From positions 1-5,104 of the forward strand of contig JAOQAL010000529.1 in assembly GCA_025963615.1 (NCBI GenBank): DNA of 5,104 nucleotides. The letters are read 5' to 3'. Below, in pieces: positions 1-5,104 of the stretch (position 1 is the stretch's first letter; each line of letters begins with the position of its first letter). This DNA is from Chitinophagaceae bacterium. GTDB taxonomy: Bacteria > Bacteroidota > Bacteroidia > Chitinophagales > Chitinophagaceae. The position numbers and the translations under genes were made by a program. The notes beneath the pieces were generated by a model. The model had not been told where the DNA came from, did not search any database, and saw nothing but the letters and a program-made list of their open reading frames with translations.

Positions 1-541
1 ATACCAGTAATAGAATAACGGTACTTAAACGAGCTCCTGTTTTTATACCTTTTCCATTTATCCAGGTTAGCAGTATGATCAATAGGATAGCGGTAAGCTT
101 CACATTAAAGTCCGCGAAAGGATAAAAAACACCCAGGATATTAAACTCAGCGGAAGATGCGAATAATGGAGGCAGGTGTATAATACTGTTGAGCGACTCC
201 GCAAATACATAAGCAAGCGATGATATTGCCGCGGTTTCAATAACAACAAACAATGACCATCCAAACATGAATGCAAAGAACCGGTTATAGATTTTTTTGT
301 AATAAACATATTCCCCGCCGGTATCAGCCAGCAGGCCCGCCACTTCTGCATTGCATAAAGCGCCAAACAATGTGATAATACCTCCTAATACCCAACATAA
401 TAAAACCCAGCCGGAAGAATGAAGTTCGGCAGCCATCGGCGCTACTTTTTTATATACACCTGAGCCAATGATATTGCCGATAACCACGACAATTACCATA
501 CTCAAACCAAGGGACCGGTTTAATTGCTGGGGTTGATTCAT
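1..541 (-). CDS. APC-superfamily amino acid permease, N-terminal part (truncated by window edge)
   Basis: This frame is open from an ATG at 541-539 to the window edge, giving 180 residues with no stop, so the C-terminal part lies outside. The protein is strongly hydrophobic, with likely membrane helices near residues 12-32, 44-64, 88-115, 148-162 and from 172 on. Helix 1 carries the unwound APC substrate-binding motif (IIGSGVYKKVAP, residues 24-35). The stretch from residue 62 to 87, with AEVAGLLADTGGEYVYYK, matches the loop after helix 2 of LAT- and SteT-like transporters, and GKGIKTGARLST (163-174) is the usual loop before helix 5. Family knowledge suggests an inner-membrane amino acid exchanger or symporter; full members have about 430-500 residues and 12 helices. 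Substrate cannot be told from this fragment. No clear Shine-Dalgarno precedes the ATG. A weak promoter candidate lies in the 99-nt gap upstream, so it may be transcribed apart from the dinB-like gene. Confidence 0.9.
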   Translation of the reverse strand, partial: MNQPQQLNRSLGLSMVIVVVIGNIIGSGVYKKVAPMAAELHSSGWVLLCWVLGGIITLFGALCNAEVAGLLADTGGEYVYYKKIYNRFFAFMFGWSLFVVIETAAISSLAYVFAESLNSIIHLPPLFASSAEFNILGVFYPFADFNVKLTAILLIILLTWINGKGIKTGARLSTVILLLV

Positions 542-572
542 TCAGTTGGTTTTGGTTTGAAAGTAAAATCCT

Positions 573-606
573 GAAATATAAATTACATGAACCTGTAAAC
601 TGCCAA
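573..606 (-). promoter_or_regulatory. Weak Bacteroidota-type promoter candidate for the permease gene
   Basis: Read on the minus strand, TTG (606-604) is followed after 23 nt by TATATTTC (580-573), which matches the Bacteroidota -7 consensus TAnnTTTG at all positions but the last. Transcription would begin about 25 nt upstream of the permease ATG. The spacing is at the upper limit of the known range and one base is off, so this is a weak call. No terminator-like hairpin was seen in the same gap, so readthrough from the dinB-like gene is also possible. Confidence 0.28.
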
Positions 607-640
607 TACCACTGTATAGAATAATCCATTACACAGCACA

Positions 641-1138
641 CTAAAGTCTTTCATCAGCTGTCGGGCCGTACATACCGGGCACCGGCAGGTCCAGTAAACG
701 AAGGAAAACTGTTAATTGCCCGCGGTGATGATATAAGTGACTGTAGGCCCATCCTCTTATTGCCACTTCCTTTACCGGGCTCATTATAACCTGTGTCCCT
801 CTTTTAATCGTCCATCTCTTTTTGAATGCTTCGTCATCAGCCCTTAATAATTCAGCCAGGGCATTATCAATATTCGCCGAAAATATTGTCATCAGTTCAT
901 CCTGCGAAGAGGCTACATGGAGTTTAAAGGGTTTTGTCGCAAAATCATATTCATCAGCGGATAGTATTTCTTTTATCCAGTGGGGAATTTCAGCAATATG
1001 CGTAGCCAGCCTGCCAATCGACATGGATTTGGAATGCGGTTGCCAATCCCGGTGCTCCAAAGGGACTCTTTCCAGGATTTTTTTTGTTAAGGCCGACTCC
1101 TGTTTTAACTCTGCTATAAAAGAATCCCTGATACCCAT
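641..1138 (-). CDS. DinB-family putative metal-dependent protein
   Basis: The product has 165 residues, starting at the ATG 1138-1136 and ending in TAG. A TTG six bases upstream (1144) would add two residues, but the ATG is the natural choice. The length and helical character fit the DinB/YfiT-like four-helix bundle. The three metal-binding histidines can be seen: H47 in the segment RLATHIAEIPHW, and H134 and H138 in HLYHHRGQL near the C-terminus, the hallmark DinB signature. The family includes divalent-metal proteins, some of them thiol-dependent S-transferases (bacillithiol, mycothiol) and many of unknown function; it is not the DNA polymerase IV DinB of E. coli. The product has no signal peptide and should be cytosolic. 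The gene follows the LysE-family exporter by only 11 nt, so the two are probably cotranscribed. Reaction and substrate are unknown. It belongs to the same fold as the product at 3723-4220 but differs greatly in sequence. Confidence 0.87.
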   Translation of the reverse strand: MGIRDSFIAELKQESALTKKILERVPLEHRDWQPHSKSMSIGRLATHIAEIPHWIKEILSADEYDFATKPFKLHVASSQDELMTIFSANIDNALAELLRADDEAFKKRWTIKRGTQVIMSPVKEVAIRGWAYSHLYHHRGQLTVFLRLLDLPVPGMYGPTADERL

Positions 1139-1149
1139 AACCAATTATT

Positions 1150-1848
1150 TTATTCGTGTAGTTTTTTTTCCAACCCGTAGGTTACTTTTTCGGGATGGTC
1201 CAGCTTCTCTTCCATCGATTTTCTCTTTACCAAAATCCGCCAAAGCTGTATCAGGGCTGTAATAGCGAATATACTGCCAATGATCCAGTTTAAAATATTC
1301 TGATTCGTATTCAGCCGGTCCACCATCAACCGGCCCCCAAAAATAAAAACACAATTGCCCGCAAAAGTTCCGATGCCGATTCCTATAATATACACATTGA
1401 AGTGATCGGCCCGTGGCAATAAAACTTTCTTTGTGAACAATACGGTACTCCACCCAAACCAGAAAGGTATTTGCACCGGGTTCAATACACTCATCACCAA
1501 CCCAAGAATAAATTTAGGAAGTGTGCTGCTGAGAATAATATTCTTTTCCACTTTAGGATGCACTGCGACATAAAAGCTGGATATCGCCAATGCCAGTACA
1601 ATAAATACAGTGGCCCATTCCAGGATGCGGAAAATCTTTTCCTGTTTCCGGATCCAGTTCATCGCTACGAGCGAAAGGCGGACATAAATAATTTCAGCAA
1701 GTAAAGACCCCAGGGAAAATAAAATAGCATGCCGGACACTTTCGGTTACAGCAATCTGCATGGCAGCAACATTCAGTGTTCCTAACGGTAATGAACCAAG
1801 GAAACTGATCATCATTCCGGTAAAAAAAATACGCAGTAATCTGGGCAT
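1150..1848 (-). CDS. LysE-family transporter (putative amino acid or metabolite exporter)
   Basis: This is a 232-residue polytopic membrane protein with a well-placed ATG at 1848. Hydrophobic segments lie near residues 6-32, 38-64, 75-96, 108-135, 150-173 and 184-206, giving the roughly six helices of the LysE/RhtB superfamily. Helix 1 ends in a small-residue/proline motif, GSLPLGTLN (18-26), equivalent to the family's PGP-like motif. NPVQIPFW (123-130) matches the conserved NP segment of the central helix. The C-terminal tail of about 25 residues is charged and cytosolic. The family exports amino acids such as lysine, arginine or threonine, or other small molecules; this branch's substrate is not deducible. 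The gene sits downstream of an inverted repeat that separates it from the ATP-grasp gene, and 11 nt upstream of a dinB-like gene. No Shine-Dalgarno is visible; a TATTTTTG element lies four bases before the ATG. Confidence 0.87.
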   Translation of the reverse strand: MPRLLRIFFTGMMISFLGSLPLGTLNVAAMQIAVTESVRHAILFSLGSLLAEIIYVRLSLVAMNWIRKQEKIFRILEWATVFIVLALAISSFYVAVHPKVEKNIILSSTLPKFILGLVMSVLNPVQIPFWFGWSTVLFTKKVLLPRADHFNVYIIGIGIGTFAGNCVFIFGGRLMVDRLNTNQNILNWIIGSIFAITALIQLWRILVKRKSMEEKLDHPEKVTYGLEKKLHE

Positions 1849-1852
1849 GGTT

Positions 1853-1860
1853 CAAAAATA
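1853..1860 (-). promoter_or_regulatory. Possible -7 element (TAnnTTTG) just upstream of the LysE-family gene
   Basis: On the minus strand TATTTTTG matches the Bacteroidota -7 consensus TAnnTTTG exactly and lies only four bases before the ATG. If used, transcription would begin at or next to the start codon and give a leaderless mRNA. No TTG or TTTG is found at the expected 17-23 nt upstream, so the promoter would lack a -33 element. It may be a chance T-rich match. Confidence 0.2.
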
Positions 1861-1871
1861 CGGCAAAACCA

Positions 1872-1931
1872 AGACCGATAAGGTTTCACGTTAAGGTGTG
1901 CTGCGATTTCTGTTAGAAACCTTATCGGTCT
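1872..1931. terminator. Long inverted repeat; candidate bidirectional terminator or processing hairpin
   Basis: The arms 1872-1887 (AGACCGATAAGGTTTC) and 1916-1931 (its exact reverse complement) form a perfect 16-bp stem around a 28-nt loop. Five further pairs (AAAAC with GTTTT) can form outside the stem if a 2-nt bulge is allowed. The right arm includes the last codons and the TAA stop (1924-1922) of the ATP-grasp gene, so the stem begins inside the coding sequence. A GGTTTTG stretch follows the stem in the minus-strand transcript and a TGTTTT stretch in the plus-strand one, which gives some terminator character. The loop is far longer than in a textbook intrinsic terminator and the U-tracts are broken. 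A mark of transcript 3'-end processing or mRNA protection is an alternative. It cleanly separates the four-gene unit from the LysE-dinB pair. Confidence 0.6.
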
Positions 1932-3022
1932 GTTTTCAATAATAAATCATGAACAGCCTGTAATTTCGTTACATACGCTTTATGATCACGGAACATTTTT
2001 GCGCCTTCATGGAAAGTCATGTAGGGAAAGCCCTGTTTGTGATTCTTCCTGCTGATGCGCCACAGAATAATCCAATGGCGGATAATCTCTTTCCAGGCAA
2101 AAAGCAAAGAATGTTTGGGATCATATATATGCGTAGGTTCACTGCCAGCACCATTTAATTCAATAATGGAAAAATTTTTACCTTGTTTTAATTCATCCCA
2201 GTCATTATAACGAAGATCCAGGCGGCCATAAAAAAATCCGGGCACCCGTTGGCTGATTTTATCAATAAACGTTACCAGTTCTTCATCAATCAGGTGGCTG
2301 TAATCTAAAAATTTGGAGCCCCGGGCATGATTACCATAGGGCACCAACACTTCCATCTCCCCGGCCTTGAGCACCTCACCCAATTTACTGCCATATACTT
2401 CATTTAAAGAATCAAGTTGTAAAATATACCGTTTGTCATGTTGCAGTAATTGCCATACCGAACTTTTCCCATCGCCGGTGATTGATAAAAATTCTTTCCC
2501 TGCAATGCCTGAAATAGATCCTTTTAACTGGCCAGGGTAACGATAATAAAAAATACCCACTTCATTTTTAAAGGATACAAATTCCTGGATTAAAAAATCA
2601 ATGCCGAATTTTGAAGCGTTGGTTGTTACCTCCTCCTCTGTTTCTAATTTTTTTGCGGCCAGGCCGCGCATGCCGATATCAGGCTTTGCAATAAGCGGAA
2701 AAGAAAAATGGCTTCGTTTAATTTCATCCAAAATGTCTGAAGATTCAGTTCCTGCCTTTACTAAAATTGTTTTGGGGTATAAGTTTTCAGGCAACAAATC
2801 ATAAATCTCTTTTTTAGATTCCATCAGGAAACCACCATAACGGATTCCTGGATTGGCCGCAGTAAAAAAATATTTAAATCCACAGCGGATACAAAGCCAG
2901 AGAAATACAGGGTAAATAAGGGCATAGACTGCCGTCATGTGCCAATACTCCCAGTACAATAGTTTAATAAAAAAAGGTCTGTGAAGGATGCGTTGCAAAG
3001 GGTTGATCACCGGCCTGCCCAT
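1922..3022 (-). CDS. ATP-grasp domain protein with hydrophobic N-terminus (putative carboxylate-amine ligase)
   Basis: The product has 366 residues, starting at an ATG that overlaps the end of the NRDE gene by 16 nt. The N-terminal 55 residues are aromatic and hydrophobic (WEYW at 24-27, a likely membrane-associated stretch at about 31-53), followed by ANPGIRYGGF and ESKKEIYDLLP (56-78), a conserved lead-in I recall from related Bacteroidota proteins often labelled D-alanine-D-alanine ligase. The ATP-grasp fold follows: FPLIAKPDIG (108-117) with the ATP-binding lysine K113, the adenine-contacting segment DFLIQEF (142-148), a GDGKSS loop (183-188) like that of cyanophycin synthetase and glutathione synthetase-type enzymes, then RLDLR with D269 and IIELNGAG with E288 and N290 as Mg ligands. 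All expected catalytic positions are present, so an active ATP-dependent ligase forming an acyl-phosphate intermediate is likely. Substrates are unknown. True Ddl is unlikely given the N-terminus and context. Translation is probably coupled to the NRDE gene upstream. Confidence 0.85.
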   Translation of the reverse strand: MGRPVINPLQRILHRPFFIKLLYWEYWHMTAVYALIYPVFLWLCIRCGFKYFFTAANPGIRYGGFLMESKKEIYDLLPENLYPKTILVKAGTESSDILDEIKRSHFSFPLIAKPDIGMRGLAAKKLETEEEVTTNASKFGIDFLIQEFVSFKNEVGIFYYRYPGQLKGSISGIAGKEFLSITGDGKSSVWQLLQHDKRYILQLDSLNEVYGSKLGEVLKAGEMEVLVPYGNHARGSKFLDYSHLIDEELVTFIDKISQRVPGFFYGRLDLRYNDWDELKQGKNFSIIELNGAGSEPTHIYDPKHSLLFAWKEIIRHWIILWRISRKNHKQGFPYMTFHEGAKMFRDHKAYVTKLQAVHDLLLKTDR

Positions 3023-3735
3023 TCTTTGTTAAGTTCAATGGACTGAAGATAAGTTTTATTATTCAGCAGGTCAAGATATGTCATCTCAGCCTTTGTTTCT
3101 GAAATTTCAACCCCGGTTATACTGACTGTAAAAACTTTCCCATCGCGGTTCATGGTAAGATCATTATGATTGTCCCCATCCCCGCTAAACCGGTGAAAAT
3201 GCAATATATCATTTTGGGTACAAGCTGATTGGTTGGCAAGCCATTCCTCAAACCAAATTTTCCGTTTCCCGGCTACATCATCTTTATACAATGTAACAGA
3301 TGACCAGATATACGGAATGGTTTTATCAAGGTGCATTGCATATTTCTTTTCACCATCCCAACGGCATTCAAAAAGATTTTCATTTTCCCAAATCACCAGG
3401 GTAAATGGTTCTATATCTTCCAGACTGATGGAACGGAAAAAATTGAAAGGTGTTTCGTGTTCTGCCAGTTCAATAAGGATCAATCCCCTGCTTTTGCGAT
3501 ACAGCGGCGCTGGTCCATGACTTTTAAATCCGCCATTCAGCAATACCAGGACATTGCCATTTTCATGTACGGCAAACCAGGTTCCCCCGGCAATTCCATC
3601 TTTTGGAAAAAAAATTTTACCGGACCGGAACAAATAAGATTGTGGTGGAACAGCGATCGGCCGACGGCTTTTTTCGTCCCGGTTGGAGGTGAGAAAAATT
3701 TTTTCGTTATAAGGTATGAATGTTACGGTGCACAT
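3007..3735 (-). CDS. NRDE-family protein (TANGO2-like, DUF833)
   Basis: The 242-residue product begins MCTVTFIP and carries the family-defining motif TSNRDEKSRRP (16-26, NRDE at 18-21). AGGTWFAV (49-56) and VLLNGG (64-69) follow at the expected spacing, and the length is normal for bacterial members. These features identify the NRDE/TANGO2 family. Eukaryotic TANGO2 has been tied to heme or lipid/acyl-CoA handling, but the biochemical role of bacterial forms is not established. Cys2 directly after the initiator Met, followed by a beta-rich region, recalls N-terminal nucleophile hydrolases, in which Met removal exposes a catalytic cysteine; that activity is an inference here. No signal peptide is seen, so it should be cytosolic. 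The start overlaps the preceding dinB-like gene by 13 nt and the end overlaps the ATP-grasp gene by 16 nt. Neither junction has a clear Shine-Dalgarno, which suggests coupled translation. Confidence 0.9.
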   Translation of the reverse strand: MCTVTFIPYNEKIFLTSNRDEKSRRPIAVPPQSYLFRSGKIFFPKDGIAGGTWFAVHENGNVLVLLNGGFKSHGPAPLYRKSRGLILIELAEHETPFNFFRSISLEDIEPFTLVIWENENLFECRWDGEKKYAMHLDKTIPYIWSSVTLYKDDVAGKRKIWFEEWLANQSACTQNDILHFHRFSGDGDNHNDLTMNRDGKVFTVSITGVEISETKAEMTYLDLLNNKTYLQSIELNKEWAGR

Positions 3736-4220
3736 GATTGCTGTTGCTTTATCGTAGATGATGCTACTCCATAGTTTCCCGGTAACTGAATTTGTGATAC
3801 TTCATTAATACCCACCCGAATCAAGGCCATGTGGTGTATGCTGTGTTCCAGGTTATATATAAGTTCCCGGTGATAATTCGTCCTGATTGAAATTAATTCA
3901 GATGAATCCTCGTCATAAGATGATTCAAGTATAAGTTCTTTATCCGGCTTATCCAAATTATTGCGAATTTCATGTAGTAATGATAGGGCAAGGTCCTTAT
4001 CATCTTCTATGCGTGTGTCGCGTTGCCTCTTTTCATAATTCACTACACCAACGGTATAGCCCTTTTCAAGACATTGAAAAAGCCCGATAACATGCCGCAA
4101 ATGCTTTCCAATACTTACGTTAGATAATGCGGGGCACTCCTGTGTATACTGCCTCCCATCCAATGGTTCCAGGGAAGCTATTAATTGAAGAAAAACATTC
4201 CGGATTGCATTTTGAAGCAT
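3723..4220 (-). CDS. Divergent DinB-superfamily protein
   Basis: The 165-residue, mostly helical product starts at ATG 4220 and is preceded by AGGA (4231-4228) seven bases upstream, a usable Shine-Dalgarno. DinB-like marks are SIGKHLRHVIGLFQ (36-49), with H40 and H43 in the second helix, and YNLEHSIHHMALI (122-134), with H126, H129 and H130, placed like the C-terminal HxxxH metal site. The ending GNYGVASSTIK (148-158) resembles the C-terminal tail of Bacteroidota DinB-like proteins. The likely metal triad is H43, H126 and H130. The RGQ that normally follows the last histidine is missing here, so the protein belongs to a divergent branch and its activity is unknown. It is probably cytosolic. 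The gene lies 26 nt after the yceI-like gene and overlaps the NRDE gene by 13 nt, so it is best viewed as part of the same operon. Confidence 0.78.
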   Translation of the reverse strand: MLQNAIRNVFLQLIASLEPLDGRQYTQECPALSNVSIGKHLRHVIGLFQCLEKGYTVGVVNYEKRQRDTRIEDDKDLALSLLHEIRNNLDKPDKELILESSYDEDSSELISIRTNYHRELIYNLEHSIHHMALIRVGINEVSQIQLPGNYGVASSTIKQQQSCAP

Positions 4221-4246
4221 ATAGGATTCCTGTTGTTTGCATTAAT

Positions 4247-4789
4247 TTAATTCTTTTTTGCAAAAACCGAAAGAGTTACCGTTAATTCATCCGACAAAGA
4301 AAGGCTGTTACCCCCCACTCCAAAGTCCCTGCGGTTGAGTTTGAAGTTACCTTCAAAAAAATACCCGTCGTTTTTTGGCGTTACTTTAAAGGGGAATTTT
4401 ACTTCCTTTGACACCCCCTTAATGGTGATATTGCCAAACATAAACAGGAAATCCGCAGAATTCGTTTTTGTAACCTTCGAAGATTTAAAATTAATTTTTG
4501 GATATTTCTCCACATTGAGATATTCCTCTTTACGGAGATGATTGTCGCGTGACTCGATATCGGTATCCACTGTTTGGGCATCAACACTTACATCGAAATT
4601 AGCTGTCGTCGGGTCTCCGGGATTAAAATTGATAGTCCCCTCCAGCCCGCCAAAGGTACCCCCCGTGTTAATGCCTAAATTTTTAATTACAAACTTCACT
4701 TTGGAACCATCATCAACCGGCGTATAGGCCTGGGCAAATACCAATAATGTTAAAGAACTCATTGTAAAAGTTGCCAAAATATTTTTCAT
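4247..4789 (-). CDS. YceI-family secreted protein (periplasmic lipid/isoprenoid-binding-like)
   Basis: The 180-residue product starts at ATG 4789 after a good Shine-Dalgarno, AGGAAG (4799-4794). Residues 1-21 form a Sec signal peptide: K2, a hydrophobic core, and an AQA cleavage site (19-21), with the mature protein starting at Y22. No lipobox cysteine is present, so it should be soluble in the periplasm. The mature part is a complete YceI-like beta-barrel (lipocalin-like). Diagnostic stretches are RDNHLR (81-86), YLNVEKYPKINFKS (90-103), GNITIKGVSKEVKFPF (119-134) and FKLNRRDFGVGG (149-160). Family members bind long isoprenoid or amphipathic molecules in the barrel and are linked to isoprenoid transport or storage, or to stress responses; the ligand here is unknown. 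It is the first gene after the promoter at 4899-4932 and is likely to lead the downstream unit. The full length shows that the gene is intact. Confidence 0.92.
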   Translation of the reverse strand: MKNILATFTMSSLTLLVFAQAYTPVDDGSKVKFVIKNLGINTGGTFGGLEGTINFNPGDPTTANFDVSVDAQTVDTDIESRDNHLRKEEYLNVEKYPKINFKSSKVTKTNSADFLFMFGNITIKGVSKEVKFPFKVTPKNDGYFFEGNFKLNRRDFGVGGNSLSLSDELTVTLSVFAKKN

Positions 4790-4892
4790 ACTACTTCCTG
4801 GTTTAATTTAAACTTTCCGCCGGTAGTGCGAAAACGGTGCCAACACTACTACCTACGCAAAATTTAAGAACGTGGTTTGGCTCCCAATGGTT
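4790..4892 (-). other. Leader (5' untranslated region) of the yceI-led operon
   Basis: If transcription starts six to eight bases after the -7 element at 4899-4906, the mRNA leader is about 100 nt, longer than needed for ribosome binding. It contains a 6-bp inverted repeat (4823-4828 with 4844-4849, GTAGTG/CACTAC) with an alternative register (4822-4827 with 4848-4853). There is also a 13-bp AT-rich palindrome, GTTTAATTTAAAC (4801-4813), directly upstream of the Shine-Dalgarno. No known riboswitch class was recognised. The palindrome could be an operator or chance AT-rich sequence. Confidence 0.4.
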
Positions 4893-4898
4893 GCTTGT

Positions 4899-4932
4899 CA
4901 AAAATACTTTATTAAATGTTTTACAAATCAAA
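4899..4932 (-). promoter_or_regulatory. Bacteroidota-type promoter for the yceI-dinB-NRDE-ATP-grasp unit
   Basis: On the minus strand a TATTTTTG (4906-4899) matches the -7 consensus TAnnTTTG exactly. A TTTG at 4927-4924 lies 17 nt upstream and a second TTTG at 4932-4929 lies 22 nt upstream; both spacings are within the 17-23 nt known for the housekeeping sigma factor of this phylum. The element sits about 110 nt before the yceI-like ATG with no other gene between. No other equally good promoter was found within the four-gene unit's upstream region. Confidence 0.65.
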
Positions 4933-5068
4933 GACAACTCCGTTTTTGGCGAACCACTTCGAATACCTACCGATAGGGAACGATCACTATCATTTTTTAT
5001 GAACCCGCAACGATTTCCTGTTAATCCAAACCAGGTATAAACAACTTATAAAAACCAAAAGAGCATAG
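4933..5068. other. Intergenic stretch with no recognised gene
   Basis: This AT-rich stretch lies between the minus-strand promoter and a possible divergent plus-strand start. A plus-strand reading frame crosses it (GTG at 4837 to TAA at 5038-5040), but its product has no recognisable domain and it overlaps the promoter and leader of the yceI-like gene, so it was not called. No exact TAnnTTTG on the plus strand, tRNA or strong hairpin was seen. It may hold regulatory sites for one or both flanking genes. Confidence 0.4.
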
Positions 5069-5104
5069 ATGAATAATAGACCGCCGTCCCCCTGCACTTC
5101 GATA
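5069..5104 (+). CDS. Possible start of a divergent DUF1289-like gene (truncated by window edge)
   Basis: An ATG at 5069 opens 12 codons to the window end, reading MNNRPPSPCTSI. The SPC-T-S-I pattern resembles the N-terminus of DUF1289 proteins, short cysteine-rich proteins that begin with SPCxxxC and a later CxGC. The next expected cysteine would be the first codon outside the window, so the match rests on a few residues only. The upstream region lacks a clear Shine-Dalgarno and a clear plus-strand promoter. It could equally be non-coding. Confidence 0.33.
   Translation, partial: MNNRPPSPCTSI

Noticed and set aside
100..641. Two minus-strand frames of 88 and 63 codons (100-366 and 450-641)
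   Set aside because: They are out-of-frame shadows of the permease fragment (and the gap upstream of it), whose own frame is open to the window edge with clear APC motifs.
1139..1144. TTG start at 1144 for the dinB-like gene
   Set aside because: It would add only Met-Val before the in-frame ATG at 1138, which is the more likely start; neither has a clear Shine-Dalgarno.
822..1262. Plus-strand 146-codon frame antisense to the dinB-like and LysE-family genes
   Set aside because: It crosses two confidently identified genes on the other strand and shows no family features of its own.
1145..1453. Minus-strand 102-codon frame inside the LysE-family gene
   Set aside because: It is in an alternate frame of a clear membrane protein gene and lacks any domain.
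3331..3774. Plus-strand 147-codon frame antisense to the NRDE gene
   Set aside because: It is fully explained as a shadow of the NRDE and dinB-like coding sequences; its product is aromatic-rich and without known motifs.
4837..5040. Plus-strand 67-codon reading frame starting with GTG
   Set aside because: No recognisable domain, no ribosome-binding site, and it overlaps the minus-strand promoter and leader of the yceI-like gene.
1..5104. CRISPR array, tRNA, rRNA, transposase or phage defence gene
   Set aside because: No regular direct repeats, cloverleaf sequence, rRNA signature, transposase motif or defence-related domain was seen on either strand.

Overview
The window looks like a piece of a Bacteroidota chromosome, most plausibly a Chitinophagaceae-like member. 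This is inferred from moderate G+C, mostly weak or absent Shine-Dalgarno sequences, promoter-like TTTG/TAnnTTTG elements, and a protein mix (YceI, DinB-fold, NRDE/TANGO2-like, ATP-grasp with an aromatic N-terminus) familiar from that phylum. No species can be named from the sequence alone. All well-supported genes lie on the minus strand, so the biological reading order runs from high to low coordinates.

Right end (about 4790-5104): a non-coding regulatory region. It holds a good minus-strand Bacteroidota-type promoter (4899-4932) and a leader of about 100 nt ahead of the yceI-like gene. At the very edge is a possible divergent plus-strand gene start (5069 onward) that resembles the N-terminus of DUF1289 proteins, but only 12 codons are visible.

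Region 1922-4789: a compact four-gene unit. It encodes a secreted YceI-family lipid-binding-like protein, a DinB-fold protein, an NRDE/TANGO2-like protein and an ATP-grasp ligase-like protein with a hydrophobic N-terminus. The last three overlap by 13 and 16 nt, which suggests one mRNA with translational coupling. The unit ends in a perfect 16-bp inverted repeat (1872-1931) that includes the ATP-grasp stop codon and is a candidate terminator or processing hairpin.

Region 641-1848: a LysE-family membrane exporter followed after 11 nt by a second, classical DinB-family protein with a complete His triad.

Left end (1-541): the first 180 residues of an APC-superfamily amino acid permease, cut by the window edge and preceded by a 99-nt gap with a weak promoter candidate.

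No tRNA, rRNA, CRISPR array, insertion sequence or phage gene was seen. The families are individually known. The least explained part is the overlapping DinB / NRDE / ATP-grasp trio: its shared pathway is not evident from the sequence and it is the best candidate for an undescribed functional module.
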